A DNA stretch of 64,000 nucleotides from Victivallales bacterium. GTDB taxonomy: Bacteria > Verrucomicrobiota > Lentisphaeria > Oligosphaerales > Oligosphaeraceae. The translations under genes and the position numbers were made by a program. Of this stretch, positions 43,005-52,445 are shown piece by piece (the stretch's first letter is position 1; each line of letters starts with the position of its first letter). Location: NCBI GenBank assembly GCA_017535315.1, contig JAFXUD010000057.1, forward strand, positions 51,109 through 115,108, read 5' to 3'. Under the pieces are notes generated by a model that was not told the DNA's origin, did not search any database, and saw only the letters and a list, made by a program, of their open reading frames with translations.

Positions 43005-44189
43005 ATGACTTACGACTTTGACACAGTACTCGACCGTCGCGGGCGTGGAGCCTGCAAGTTTCTTGGCATAGCGGACGACATCGTCCCCATGAGCATCGCG
43101 GACATGGATTTCGCCTCGCCTCCCGAAGTGCAGGAGGCTTTGCGCCGCCGCGCCGAATTCGGAAACTACGGCTACACGGTGATGGTCGATGAGGACTACC
43201 AGGCCATCATCGATTTCGTCAAATGGCGACATGGTGTGGACATTCCACGTGAGCACCTGTTGGCGACGCCAGGCGTTTTATACACGATGCGTTGCGCGAT
43301 GTATATGCTGACGCAGCCAGGCGACAAGGTCGTCGTCTCGCTCCCGTTGCATACGCCCTCCATACGGACGGCTAGCTTGCAAGGGCGCATCCCTCTTCAC
43401 AACTGGATGAAACGCAACTCGGAGGGTAATTACACTTTTGACTTGGAGGATATGGAACGCCACTTCCAGGCAGGCGCAAAGGTACTTCTGATGTGCAGCC
43501 CACACAACCCCACGGGGCGCGTCTGGACAAAGGCGGAACTGGAGGGCATCGCCCAGTTGGCGCAGGCATACGAGGTGACAGTGGTGGCCGATGAAGTGCA
43601 TCGGGATTTAACCTACACGGGGCATCCGCATGTCTCCATCGGCGAGCTGCCAGGCATGGCGGAACGCACCATCACTGTTTTCTCCGCCTCCAAAACCTTC
43701 AACTTCGGCGGCTTCCACATCGGCACCGCCGTCGTCCCGCGCGAGGACTACAAACAACGCCTGCGCGCAAAGCTGTACGAGATTGGCCACGCCTGCGGGC
43801 GTCCGCCGCTCTTCTCAATCGTGGCGCAGACAACTGCCTACCAGAAAGGGCGCACGTGGCTCAAAGAACTCATCGCCGTGCTGGAGCGCAATGCGGATTT
43901 GTGCATCCGCAGCCTGGAGGGGCTGCCCGTCAAGGTGTTCCGTCCAGAGGCTTCTTTCATCCTGTGGGTGGATTGCTCCGAACTCAAGCTGGATACGGCG
44001 GGCCTCAACGCCCTTATGCAGGAGGCTCGCCTGACCGCCGACCCAGGCCACTACTACGACATGTGGGAGATCGGAGGCTACACGGGGCCCCAACACCACT
44101 TCCGCCTGACCTTCGGCATGCCACAAAGCGTGCTGGAACCCGCCATGGAACGCCTGCGGGAGTGCATCCTGCAACTTCCTCGGCGCTAA
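43005..44189 (+). CDS. MalY/PatB-type aminotransferase (cystathionine beta-lyase-like C-S lyase)
   Basis: A 394-residue fold-type I PLP enzyme. The N-terminus YDFDTVLDRRGRGACKF and VPMSIADMDFASPPEVQEAL are typical of MalY/PatB. CSPHNPTGRVWTKAEL supplies the Asn-Pro cofactor contact, VVADEVHRDLTY the Asp, and SASKTFNFGGFHIG the Schiff-base lysine. The C-terminus has HFRLTFGMPQSVLEPAMERL. The expected reaction is beta-elimination of cystathionine or cysteine to pyruvate, ammonia and a thiol. Start at 43005 because AAAGGAAATGGAAG lies upstream and the preceding open frame is repeat DNA. Monocistronic in appearance. Confidence 0.9.
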   Translation: MTYDFDTVLDRRGRGACKFLGIADDIVPMSIADMDFASPPEVQEALRRRAEFGNYGYTVMVDEDYQAIIDFVKWRHGVDIPREHLLATPGVLYTMRCAMYMLTQPGDKVVVSLPLHTPSIRTASLQGRIPLHNWMKRNSEGNYTFDLEDMERHFQAGAKVLLMCSPHNPTGRVWTKAELEGIAQLAQAYEVTVVADEVHRDLTYTGHPHVSIGELPGMAERTITVFSASKTFNFGGFHIGTAVVPREDYKQRLRAKLYEIGHACGRPPLFSIVAQTTAYQKGRTWLKELIAVLERNADLCIRSLEGLPVKVFRPEASFILWVDCSELKLDTAGLNALMQEARLTADPGHYYDMWEIGGYTGPQHHFRLTFGMPQSVLEPAMERLRECILQLPRR

Positions 44190-44281
44190 AGCACCAGGCA
44201 CAGAACAGGTAAGTGCACAGAACAGGTGTGCCACAGGACGGGGGGACTGCCTTCGTGCACCCTGTCCCGTAGCCGCCTTGG

Positions 44282-46102
44282 CTACTTCGCAAGGTCTTTT
44301 GCCCGCGAGACCATGCCGATGAATTCGAGGCGTTCGTTGTCAGTGTCGGGGCCAAGTGTACACTTGGCGAGGCGGAGGACCTCGTCGTAGGAGGCAGTGC
44401 CCTTGTACTTGGAATCGCGGAGCAGCAGAACGAACTCGGCGACAGCGGAGGCCCAGATGAGGTTGTCCCCGTTTTCAGGGTTGCTGACGGGATACTCCTC
44501 CTCGATAGCATCGCCGCCTTCGGGCTTCTGGAAGCGCAGATGGAAGGTCAGCAGTTCGTCGCTGTCCGTGGCAGCCATGGTGGAGTAACGCAGAGGCGGG
44601 GCCTCGGGGATAGCGGCAGCCTTAACGTCGGCAGGCGCGTCCATCGGGATGACCTCGTAGAGCGCGGTGACCTGCTGGCCGACGCCGATTTCGCCCGAAT
44701 CCTTCTTGTCGTCACGGAAATCGGTGTCCGCCATGCGGCGCATCTCATAGCCAAGGAGACGGTAGGCATAGATGCGGGCGGGGTTGAACTCCACCTGGAA
44801 CTTGACATCATGCGCGAGCGTAAACATCTGGCCTGTAAGTCCCTGTGTAAAGGCACGGCGCGCCTCCGCGATGGAGTCGATATAGATGTAATTGCCGTCG
44901 CCCTTGTTGGCAAGGGCCTTCATGCGGTTGTCCTTGTAGTTGCCCGAACCAGCGCCGACGACGCTGAGATAGATGCCGTTTCCACGCTCATTCTCGACCA
45001 TTTTCGTAAGCTCTGCCTCGCTGGAGGCACCGACATTGAAGTCACCATCGGTGATGAGTACGATGCGGTTGTTGCCACCCTTGATGTAGTGCTCGTGTGC
45101 CAAGGCGTAGGACTTCTGGATGGCCTCGCCGCCAGGGGTATAGCCTTCGCAGTTCAGCGTCTCGATGGCCTTGAGGATGGTGTTCGTGTCACTGTTTCCC
45201 TTAAGGAGGGTGCTCACAGCGCCGCCATAGGTGACGATGCTCACCTTATCCTGTGGACGCAACTGACGGGTCAGGGTGCACAGGGCCTCCTTGACGATCT
45301 TGAAAACATGGTCCATGGAGCCAGAGTTGTCGATGAGGAAGACGTAGTTGGAAGGGGGCAGCTTGTCCTTGTCGATATCGCGTGCCTGGATGCCCACCAG
45401 CAGAAGCTTGTGGTCCTTCGCCCAAGGTGCGTTTGCAAACTCGAAGTGCGGCGCAAGGGGCTTGCCATCGGCGGGTGCAAGGTAGTTGTAGCGGAAGTAA
45501 TTGAGGAACTCGTCAAGACGGATGGAGTTGGCGGGCGGCAGGCAGTTGTTTTCCATAATCATGCGGCGCGCATTAGTGTAGCCTGCTGTATCGACATCTG
45601 CGCCGAAGGTGGAGAGGGGATTGCGGGTGGCGGCGACGAAGGGGGTCTCCGTGACCGTGCCGTATTCTTCTGTGGTAAAATCCTCGTGCAAACCATTGCC
45701 GCTACAGAGAATGTCGTTCATCGGCATTTCAGTATCAGCTACAAGTCCATCAATGCAAGCTTTTTCCCCTGTGAACGCCTCACTTTTTGAAATTGCGCAG
45801 GCAACGGGAGATACAATGGAAGAAAGCAAGTTACGCGTACCCGCATATTCCTTCCTTGCCATACGCTTGTGGTCGCCTGCGCGGGGGCTGCTTCCAGTCA
45901 TTTGCCGCAAAAACCTCTTCCAGATGGATGGCGATGGGGGTTCTGGTGCAGCAGCATCTTTTTCTTCAGTCTTCTGAAGAGTTTGGATTCGTGCGAAGAA
46001 GCGTGTCTTGAAGTTTTCGACAGATTCGAAGGGAACGGTTTGATCGGGTTTAATTGCCTTGAGGGCGTTGAGTTGTGCATCGAGTTGTGCGTCTGTCATC
46101 AT
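44282..46102 (-). CDS. von Willebrand factor type A protein (YfbK-like) paired with an ECF sigma factor
   Basis: A 606-residue protein. Residues 1-130 are a polar N-terminal region of the kind that precedes the VWA domain in sigma-linked homologues; no clear membrane segment is seen. Residues about 150-225 match the VWA-associated N-terminal domain (TRNPLSTFGADVDTAGYTNA, SIRLDEFLNYFRYNY). The VWA domain follows, with an intact MIDAS motif FLIDNSGSMDH (Asp258, Ser260, Ser262). Residues after about 430 match the DUF3520-type C-terminal domain. It starts 2 bp after the sigma factor stop, so the two are co-transcribed. An anti-sigma or stress-signalling role is an inference. Confidence 0.85.
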   Translation of the reverse strand: MMTDAQLDAQLNALKAIKPDQTVPFESVENFKTRFFARIQTLQKTEEKDAAAPEPPSPSIWKRFLRQMTGSSPRAGDHKRMARKEYAGTRNLLSSIVSPVACAISKSEAFTGEKACIDGLVADTEMPMNDILCSGNGLHEDFTTEEYGTVTETPFVAATRNPLSTFGADVDTAGYTNARRMIMENNCLPPANSIRLDEFLNYFRYNYLAPADGKPLAPHFEFANAPWAKDHKLLLVGIQARDIDKDKLPPSNYVFLIDNSGSMDHVFKIVKEALCTLTRQLRPQDKVSIVTYGGAVSTLLKGNSDTNTILKAIETLNCEGYTPGGEAIQKSYALAHEHYIKGGNNRIVLITDGDFNVGASSEAELTKMVENERGNGIYLSVVGAGSGNYKDNRMKALANKGDGNYIYIDSIAEARRAFTQGLTGQMFTLAHDVKFQVEFNPARIYAYRLLGYEMRRMADTDFRDDKKDSGEIGVGQQVTALYEVIPMDAPADVKAAAIPEAPPLRYSTMAATDSDELLTFHLRFQKPEGGDAIEEEYPVSNPENGDNLIWASAVAEFVLLLRDSKYKGTASYDEVLRLAKCTLGPDTDNERLEFIGMVSRAKDLAK

Positions 46103-46104
46103 GA

Positions 46105-46590
46105 TTAGTTCTCCTGTGATAGGGTTGTTTTGAGCATTTGCTTGGCTTTGAAGATACGCTGGTAGAGCGTATTGGTTGAAATCCCGAGAATCTTGGCGGC
46201 GGCCTTTCCGTCGTAGCCAGATAATACGCCGAAGGTGATGGCGTCGCGAGAGTCTCCTGGCAAGTCGGCGATGGCTCGCATCAACGGTTCTGTGTCAATG
46301 GTGCTGCCACTGGAATCTGGCGAGTAGCCTTGTAGTTTCTTCTGCTCGCTTAAGCGTTTGCGCAGGATGTCGTAGCTGCAGTTGACGGTGATGCGGCAGA
46401 CCCAGGTGGAGAGGCCAGCCTTGTCGTTGCGGAATGTGCTGAAGTGCTGGTAGGCCTTGACGAGAGCCTCCTGGATGGCGTCATCGACGTCGGTGGCATT
46501 TTTGAGGATGCGGAATGCCAGACCGCGCAGCTTCGGGAGCTCATTGTCAATGAGCTGCTCGAACAGCTTGTCTTTGGGTGTTTTTTGCAT
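46105..46590 (-). CDS. ECF-type RNA polymerase sigma factor
   Basis: A 161-residue sigma-70 family factor with only regions 2 and 4. Region 2 is about 9-79 (FRILKNATDVDDAIQEALVK, then STWVCRITVNCSYDILRKR) and region 4 about 104-158 (GYDGKAAAKILGISTNTLYQRIFKAKQML). AAAGGAG lies 7 bases before ATG. It is the first gene of a two-gene operon with the VWA protein and is divergent from the three prepilin genes. ECF factors usually recognise their own promoter; no obvious matching motif pair was found here. Confidence 0.93.
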   Translation of the reverse strand: MQKTPKDKLFEQLIDNELPKLRGLAFRILKNATDVDDAIQEALVKAYQHFSTFRNDKAGLSTWVCRITVNCSYDILRKRLSEQKKLQGYSPDSSGSTIDTEPLMRAIADLPGDSRDAITFGVLSGYDGKAAAKILGISTNTLYQRIFKAKQMLKTTLSQEN

Positions 46591-46791
46591 TTGCTTCTCC
46601 TTTTGGTGGATGGAATGGTCTTCTGGGAACTGAAAGCCCCCGCTTCTTTCATTATTCTGCTAATTAGACGGTTGACGTTTACGGTTTCTTATTTGTCATC
46701 TTGAAAAAGTTTTGTTCTTCAATAGGGATGATTAAGGACCTTGTAGAACAGAGTCTCCCCAAAAAACTAAAAGTTTTTTAGTCTCCATGTA

Positions 46792-46820
46792 TTGTAAATT
46801 GTATAAAATAGTAGTATAAT
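46792..46820 (+). promoter_or_regulatory. Strong sigma-70 promoter for the prepilin genes
   Basis: TTGTAA (46792-46797) and a perfect TATAAT (46815-46820), separated by exactly 17 bp, lie in an AT-rich tract 85 bp upstream of the first prepilin ATG. A small A/T hairpin (AAAAAACT/AGTTTTTT) precedes it. The rest of 46591-46791 holds nothing I can assign. Confidence 0.75.
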
Positions 46821-46905
46821 ATTAATGGGAGAATGGGAAAAGGCATTTATCCGAGATGCTTTTGTACTAAAAGAACCAAAAATCAAAATAATAAGGAGAA
46901 GATTC

Positions 46906-47634
46906 ATGAAAAAGCACTTTACACTGATTGAACTACTGGTCGTCATCGCCATCATCGCCATTCTGGCGGCGATGCTACTTCCTGCGCTGAGCAAAGCCCG
47001 CGAAAAGGCCGAGGCTATCAACTGCACATCCAACGCCAAGCAGATTATGCTTGGCGTTATTCAGTACACAGGTGATTATAAACAGTCGCTTCTTGCAGCA
47101 CAGAATCGCGTTGGAAGTACTTACCCTCATTATCCATGCAGTTCAACGAAATTTGACAATTGGACATATTATTATGCGTGGTGTTCGGGGGTTTTCGACT
47201 ATGTCGGCGATGAAAAGGCATTCCTCTGCTCCTCCACGGATGCAGCTAATGATTACGTTGGTTACGCGATGGCCACAAATGCCGGCGATGATGCAAATTG
47301 TGCCAATTATGCCTTTGCATATATGTGGAGCACTAATGCCGATCAGAAGAAGCGTGTGAAGCTCAGTGCACACAAACACCCGTCCTCTTCCATGTTCTTT
47401 GTCTGCACCAGTTCAACAACAGCGAATCAGTATTCTCTTGCAGGCATTACGGTTTCATCGTGGGCGAGTTTGACGGAGAAGCGCATAAACGACCAGCATG
47501 CAGGCGGATCCAACAATGCGTACTTGGACGGCCATGTTGAAAGCCACAAGCTGGAATTCTACCTCCAGGGTACTACGCTGAATGGAACGGATGCTAGCTC
47601 TCGCCTCTGGGCGCACTACACGGCTGGCAAATAA
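46906..47634 (+). CDS. Prepilin-like H-x9-DG protein, tandem paralogue 1
   Basis: A 242-residue type II secretion/type IV pilin-like protein. The N-terminus [20 protein letters not shown] is a prepilin leader plus hydrophobic helix, with Glu at +5. His, not the usual Gly, precedes the Phe cleavage position. The following [20 protein letters not shown] is typical of the family. The C-terminus holds [12 protein letters not shown], the H-x9-DG motif. AAGGAGA lies 6 bases before ATG. An earlier in-frame ATG at 46825 is rejected because of the leader. Probably a surface pseudopilin; such families are greatly expanded in Lentisphaerota. Confidence 0.93.
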   Translation: MKKHFTLIELLVVIAIIAILAAMLLPALSKAREKAEAINCTSNAKQIMLGVIQYTGDYKQSLLAAQNRVGSTYPHYPCSSTKFDNWTYYYAWCSGVFDYVGDEKAFLCSSTDAANDYVGYAMATNAGDDANCANYAFAYMWSTNADQKKRVKLSAHKHPSSSMFFVCTSSTTANQYSLAGITVSSWASLTEKRINDQHAGGSNNAYLDGHVESHKLEFYLQGTTLNGTDASSRLWAHYTAGK

Positions 47635-47704
47635 GCATCTTTTGTCTTGGGGAACCAACGAGTAACCGTAATAATCGTCATTTACCAACTTTGGAGGAAC
47701 AAAC

Positions 47705-48454
47705 ATGAAAAAATATTTTACTTTGATTGAGCTACTGGTTGTCATCGCCATCATCGCCATTCTGGCGGCAATGCTGCTGCCCGCGCTGAGCAAAGCTCGC
47801 GAAAAGGCCGAGGCTATCAACTGCACATCCAACGCCAAGCAGATTATGCTGGGCGTCATCCAGTACACGAGTGATTACAAGCAGGGTGTTATGTCTGCTC
47901 ATAACCAATATGGAAGTGGCGATGAGGCTAAACTTAATTATCCATCAAATGCTAATTGGGGATCGCTTAAAAGTGATTTTAAGTTCTATTGGTATGCTAT
48001 TGCCTTTGATTATGTGGGTGATGAAAAAGCCTTTCTTTGCCCATCTACGGATGCTGTTCACAATGTTTGCGCATATGCGATGGCAACTTGTTCTGGAGCA
48101 GGAGCATATGAAAAGTATTATGGCTTCCCTTATACCTGGGGATCAAGTTCAAATACGAATCCTAAGATGCGTGTTAAGTTGAGTGCGCATAAACATCCCG
48201 CTTCAACGATGTTTTTGACTTGTGCAGATACTTCTTCTGCCAATAGGGAGACTGTAACAGGTATTATGCCGTGGGGAGGAGTTGGAAAAGAATCTAATGT
48301 GCATGTCGGTGATGCGCATTCAGGCGGTTCCAACTCAGCTTATCTGGATGGCCACGTCGAGAATCATAAATTGGAATACTATCTGCAGCCGACCACGCAG
48401 AATGGTTCAGATGCCAGCTCACGCCTTTGGGGGCACTATGAGCCAGGCAAATAA
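47705..48454 (+). CDS. Prepilin-like H-x9-DG protein, tandem paralogue 2
   Basis: A 249-residue paralogue. [20 protein letters not shown] is nearly identical to paralogue 1, and the DNA of the first 150 bp is close to it. The central part (about residues 62-165) is diverged and visibly more AT-rich, while the C-terminus returns to [21 protein letters not shown]-x9-DG motif intact. A GGAGG lies 7 bases before ATG. Tyr is at the -1 position of the leader. It follows paralogue 1 by 70 bp with no terminator, so it is co-transcribed. Confidence 0.92.
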   Translation: MKKYFTLIELLVVIAIIAILAAMLLPALSKAREKAEAINCTSNAKQIMLGVIQYTSDYKQGVMSAHNQYGSGDEAKLNYPSNANWGSLKSDFKFYWYAIAFDYVGDEKAFLCPSTDAVHNVCAYAMATCSGAGAYEKYYGFPYTWGSSSNTNPKMRVKLSAHKHPASTMFLTCADTSSANRETVTGIMPWGGVGKESNVHVGDAHSGGSNSAYLDGHVENHKLEYYLQPTTQNGSDASSRLWGHYEPGK

Positions 48455-48517
48455 AACCTGTTAATTGACTTGATCATTTAAAAGTTAGGAAAATTCCTTT
48501 CCTCCACGGAGTCTGTT

Positions 48518-49234
48518 ATGAAAAAGCAATTCACCTTGATTGAGCTTTTGGTTGTCATTGCCATCATCGCCATTCTGGCGGCGATGCTGCTGCCCGCACT
48601 GAGTAAGGCACGTGAAAAGGCGGAGGCCATCAACTGCACATCAAATCTGAAGCAAATGATGATGGGTGCCATCCTTTATACAGGCGACTACAAGCAGGGG
48701 CTTATTTCCGCCGACAACCGTCTGACTTCAACCGATTACCGTCAATATCCCTGCTCATCTACAAAGTTTAACAAGAGATATTTCTACGCGGGAATCTTCG
48801 ACTATGTCGGTGACGAGAAGGTCTATTTATGCCCTTCGACGGATGCCGTCAATGACATTTGCGGCTATGCCATGGCGACCAATGCAGGTGCCACTGTCAC
48901 GCCCAAATATGGATTTGCCTACACGTGGGATTCTGCCGCTGAACAGAAGAAACGTGTGAAGCTCAGTGCCCACAAGCACCCATCTTCTTCTATGTTTCTG
49001 GTCTGCATGAGCGGAAGCAGTGCTAACCGCTTCTTCGTGGCTGGCGTCACGATTGACGGCTACCAGGAACTGACCAAGACCATGGTGAACGACCAGCATG
49101 CTGGCGGCTCCAACAACGCCTATCTGGATGGCCACGTCGAGAGCCACAAGTTGGAATTCTACCTCCAGGGAACGACCCTAAATGGAACCGATGCCAGTTC
49201 GCGCCTCTGGGCACACTATGATGCAGGGAAATAG
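48518..49234 (+). CDS. Prepilin-like H-x9-DG protein, tandem paralogue 3
   Basis: A 238-residue paralogue, [20 protein letters not shown] at the N-terminus and [20 protein letters not shown] at the C-terminus; the last 40 residues are almost identical to paralogue 1. The central segment differs, and the N-terminal core changes AKQIMLG to LKQMMMG. Gln is at the leader -1 position. It ends at a bidirectional terminator, closing a three-gene operon. Probably produced by tandem duplication with later exchange between copies. Confidence 0.92.
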   Translation: MKKQFTLIELLVVIAIIAILAAMLLPALSKAREKAEAINCTSNLKQMMMGAILYTGDYKQGLISADNRLTSTDYRQYPCSSTKFNKRYFYAGIFDYVGDEKVYLCPSTDAVNDICGYAMATNAGATVTPKYGFAYTWDSAAEQKKRVKLSAHKHPSSSMFLVCMSGSSANRFFVAGVTIDGYQELTKTMVNDQHAGGSNNAYLDGHVESHKLEFYLQGTTLNGTDASSRLWAHYDAGK

Positions 49235-49260
49235 GGGTTGACAGATTACCTCTACGAAGA

Positions 49261-49291
49261 AAGGCGGCCAGGGGTCTGGCCGCCTTTCTTG
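49261..49291. terminator. Bidirectional terminator between prepilin operon and lyase gene
   Basis: An 11-bp perfect stem AAGGCGGCCAG / CTGGCCGCCTT with a short GGGT loop, followed by TTCTT on the plus strand and by A/T-rich bases on the minus strand. It lies between convergent genes. Confidence 0.85.
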
Positions 49292-49309
49292 TATTCGGAT
49301 TTTGGTTGC

Positions 49310-52054
49310 CTATTCGATGCCTTTCAGCAGGGTGTTGTCGGAGAGTACCTTGCCTGCTGCATCTGTCTCGACGATGCGGCATTGAATTTCACCCATGCGT
49401 GCAAAGGAGATGGCGCGGGTGACGCCGTCGCGGCAGGGGATGGTGACGCGGTCGAAATTGCCGTCCTGCGTTAGAGCGGCGGGGACGGGTTTGGGCGTGG
49501 TGCTGTCCTCTGCTTCAATGACATGCAGGAAATTCACGCGTTTCAAGGGGGCAGGGGGGCGGACTTCAAGACGCCAGCGGCCCGTCTCCTTCATCACATC
49601 GCCGATGGTCTCATTGGGCATCAGCTCCCAGTTGCGTCCCGATGCCTCGAACTCGTGTCCCTCGCCGCCGACAAAGTTTTGCTGGGCGTTCAGCGGGAGC
49701 AAGGTGCGGATGAAGAGCTGTCCATCGCCGCGCACCATCTTCAGTGCGCCGTCTTCGCAGGGCTCGGGCTTGTTCTGAGTATGCAGGAGAAACTCCTTCT
49801 GTTGTTCTGTCGTACAGGATTCGACACGGTCGTAGATGACGAACAGACCTGGACGGATCCAGACGAACTGGCGTACTGCTTCTGTGCATTTAATTGGCGC
49901 GTAGTCATTCGTTCCGTCCGCAGCCGCATAGACGTAGCTGTCTGAATGGCGCAGGGCAATGGTGCGGCCCTGGTTGTTTCGGTATTGTCCGCCGTGGTTG
50001 AACCAGGTCTTGCCGTCGGGCTTGTAGCTCCAGGCTTTCCAGAAAAAGGGCAGGGCTTCGTTGGGTTGATGAATGAGGATGGTGTTGTGGGCGACGCTTT
50101 GGGAAGTGTAGCCGTGGTGGTGGTCCGCTTCTGTGCGGCTGCCCGAATCCATGGCGAGGAAGCCCTTGCGGTAGATGACGAAGCTGAGTTCGTCGTAGTG
50201 CTGGTGGTTACCATAGCTGGCGCCGCATCGGAACGCCGCGTAGGTGTCGTTTGGCGTGAGGCCCGAGCGCATCAGGAGCAGCCCGAAAGAGGGGACGAAG
50301 TAATAGGGTTCTTCAGGTGGCTCTGGCATCTTCTCAATCATTGCAGGGTCGAATTTTGCGGCAAGGTAGGCCCAGAAGGGATAAGTACCAGAGGAGACCC
50401 AGCGCCACTTTTCGGGTATCCTGCGCATCAGGGCGTAGGCACGCTGCGCCTTCTCTGGGTAACGGTCGCCGTAGAGCTCGATGATATGCGCCATGTGGGA
50501 GGCCATGACGACCCCAAGCTGGACTCGGTTGTTCTTGTGCGGCGTGTCGCCGATGCCGTAGTCGTAGGTGACATCGGCCTCCTGACCAGGGATGAGGGCG
50601 CGGTCAACCCATTTTGGGTAGTCGGACATCTGGGACCAGCGGTCGGTCAAGTCCTCCCCGAAGGCGGCCCGCCAGGAGTAGAGGAACATGAGGGAGGCAA
50701 ATGGGTATTGACCGAAGGTGTAGCCGCTGGTGATGGCGGCAAGCAGCCCCGAGCCGCCTGACACGCGCTCGCGGTAGTCCATCATATCCACGAAGAGTTT
50801 CGCACCCCTGCGGAGCATCTGCTCGGCAAGTTCGTCGCGGATTCCGCACTTGTATGCGGCTAGTCCAGCATACCATTCGAGAGCGGTTTCGCCATAGTTG
50901 CCGTTGGTCGGCCCGCCGATGGTGCGCCTGAAGGTGTATTTGCCGTTTGGCTGTGTCTTGGTGATGTACTCCAGGATGGGGACGATGATTTCTTCGCGCT
51001 CCTGCGGCGTCATCTTGTCGTAGAGCCAGTCCCAGGCGGTGAGGGCGTTGATGCGGGAGGCTCCGAAGATGTCGGCCCAGATGTTGCCGCTGGCGGCCCA
51101 CTCCCAGACCTTCGGGGCCAGCCGCATGTAGGCCTTTGCCTTCGGAATGTACTTCTCGTCGCCTGTCATCAGATAGACAAACGCGATGGAGGCGGCCTGC
51201 TTGCCGCCTTCATAGACGACCATCGAGCAGCCCTGTTGGGCAGGGCTCTTGAGGAGCTGGAAGGTGCCATCGGGGCGGACGGTGTGCATCCCTTCCTTGA
51301 TGATGAACGGCGCGTCATCGGGGAGGTTATCGACTGCTTCCTTCAGTTTTTGGAAGCGCTCTGCGAAACGTCCTTTCACGTTTTCACGGATGGCGGGGAG
51401 GGTCTCATCGTTCAGGAAGAGGCGCGGATGCTGCGGACGGAGGCGCGTGATCCAGGTGCCATCTGTGAGGAGGTCCGATTCCTTGAAGTTGGCGTCTGAC
51501 AATTCTTGCAGTTTTTCCTGTGGGATATCGACAACCTCGAAGTCGCCGATGCTCATGTTGATGTGCTTGTCCGCGCCTCTGGCGCCGATGTAGAGGACGA
51601 GCGAGTGTATTTTTGCGTTGGGAATCACTTTCACGGCTTTTCCCTCCCAGTCCATCACGTCGCTATAACCAGGTATCAGAAGCTTCCTTTCAGGGAAATC
51701 GTGCAGCGGTTTACCCCAAAGCATATAGCTCCAGAGCCAGTTTCCTTTCTCATCAATTGCGCGAAGATAGTAGCAATCCGTGTTGAGAGGGGTGCTGGAC
51801 TGGACGGTGAAGGCCAATGCCTTGCCCTCAGGCGAGAAGGGGGTGACCTTTATCTGGGCGGAGATGTAGCAGACACGGTCGCCCTCCGTGATGCCATCCA
51901 AGACAAGATGGGTGCCCTCCGCGCGGGCAGAGACCTGTTTGAGATTTTTCCCCATCTGAACTTCTATGGATTCTTGCGAACCATCCCAGATGGGCTGGGA
52001 ATACGTGGCAAGCGACACGGCAAAAAGGCAAAAAACAAGAAGAATCTTTTTCAC
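49310..52054 (-). CDS. Exported heparinase II/III family polysaccharide lyase-like protein
   Basis: A 914-residue protein with signal peptide MKKILLVFCLFAVSLATYSQ. Residues about 20-175 are a beta-sandwich binding-type domain. Residues about 200-530 form an alpha/alpha toroid: RLRPQHPRLFLNDETLPAIREN, YLMTGDEKYIPKAKAYM, NALTAWDWLYDKM, GNYGETALEWYAGLAAYKCG. Then the heparinase II/III C-terminal sheet has GNHQHYDELSFVIYRKG (catalytic-type His and Tyr), LAMDSGSRTEADHHHGYTSQ and SVAHNTILI. This domain order is that of PL8/12/15/17/21-type lyases. Substrate (alginate, heparin, other uronide) cannot be fixed. Convergent with the prepilins. Confidence 0.85.
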   Translation of the reverse strand: MKKILLVFCLFAVSLATYSQPIWDGSQESIEVQMGKNLKQVSARAEGTHLVLDGITEGDRVCYISAQIKVTPFSPEGKALAFTVQSSTPLNTDCYYLRAIDEKGNWLWSYMLWGKPLHDFPERKLLIPGYSDVMDWEGKAVKVIPNAKIHSLVLYIGARGADKHINMSIGDFEVVDIPQEKLQELSDANFKESDLLTDGTWITRLRPQHPRLFLNDETLPAIRENVKGRFAERFQKLKEAVDNLPDDAPFIIKEGMHTVRPDGTFQLLKSPAQQGCSMVVYEGGKQAASIAFVYLMTGDEKYIPKAKAYMRLAPKVWEWAASGNIWADIFGASRINALTAWDWLYDKMTPQEREEIIVPILEYITKTQPNGKYTFRRTIGGPTNGNYGETALEWYAGLAAYKCGIRDELAEQMLRRGAKLFVDMMDYRERVSGGSGLLAAITSGYTFGQYPFASLMFLYSWRAAFGEDLTDRWSQMSDYPKWVDRALIPGQEADVTYDYGIGDTPHKNNRVQLGVVMASHMAHIIELYGDRYPEKAQRAYALMRRIPEKWRWVSSGTYPFWAYLAAKFDPAMIEKMPEPPEEPYYFVPSFGLLLMRSGLTPNDTYAAFRCGASYGNHQHYDELSFVIYRKGFLAMDSGSRTEADHHHGYTSQSVAHNTILIHQPNEALPFFWKAWSYKPDGKTWFNHGGQYRNNQGRTIALRHSDSYVYAAADGTNDYAPIKCTEAVRQFVWIRPGLFVIYDRVESCTTEQQKEFLLHTQNKPEPCEDGALKMVRGDGQLFIRTLLPLNAQQNFVGGEGHEFEASGRNWELMPNETIGDVMKETGRWRLEVRPPAPLKRVNFLHVIEAEDSTTPKPVPAALTQDGNFDRVTIPCRDGVTRAISFARMGEIQCRIVETDAAGKVLSDNTLLKGIE

Positions 52055-52108
52055 GAGCGACTCCTGTTTTGAGGTGATATGTTATAACTTTTCAAGCATG
52101 CTTCTATT

Positions 52109-52265
52109 GTCCTGCGTTTCATGTCCCATGTCCTGCGTTTCATGTCCCATGTCCCGCGTTTCATGTCCCATGTCCCGCGTCCCATGTCCAGTGTCCCGCG
52201 TCCCATGTCCAGTGTCCCGCGTCCCATGTCCAGTGTCCCGCGTCCCATGTCCAGTGTCCCGCGTC
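52109..52265. repeat. 21-bp GC-rich minisatellite (CAGTGTCCCGCGTCCCATGTC)
   Basis: Tandem units with a 21-bp period, about four near-identical copies of GTGTCCCGCGTCCCATGTCC at the right and diverged TGTCCTGCGTTTCATGTCCC units at the left. Read on the minus strand it gives heptapeptides MGRGTLD and MKRGTWD, but there is no supported gene. Confidence 0.88.
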
Positions 52266-52321
52266 TGGCTTTATTGGGTTGCAAAGGCATTTGAGGTGTT
52301 TTTTCGAGGGCATGGGGCTAG

Positions 52322-52445
52322 TACTCCTAGCCTAAAAGGGACGGGAGAGACGGGAGAGACGGGAGGGACAGTGAAAAAGCGTTAGGTACTCTGCTCTGTC
52401 GCTCCCGTCTCTCCCGTCCCTCCTGTCCCATTTGGCCTAGGAGTA
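52322..52445. repeat. GGGACGGGAGAGACGGG hairpin element with outer TACTCCTAG arms
   Basis: Outer inverted ends TACTCCTAGCC / GGCCTAGGAGTA enclose AAAGGGACGGGAGAGACGGG and its complement CCGTCTCTCCCGTCCCTCCT. Same purine-rich family as 19464-19985 and 36803-36936. The outer arms suggest a discrete insertion unit. Confidence 0.78.

Noticed and set aside
44540..45790. 416-codon plus-strand frame
   Set aside because: Antisense shadow of the VWA gene, which has an intact MIDAS motif.
52051..52290. 79-codon minus-strand frame with MGRGTLD heptads
   Set aside because: Generated by the 21-bp minisatellite; no start signal and no domain. Kept only as a repeat.
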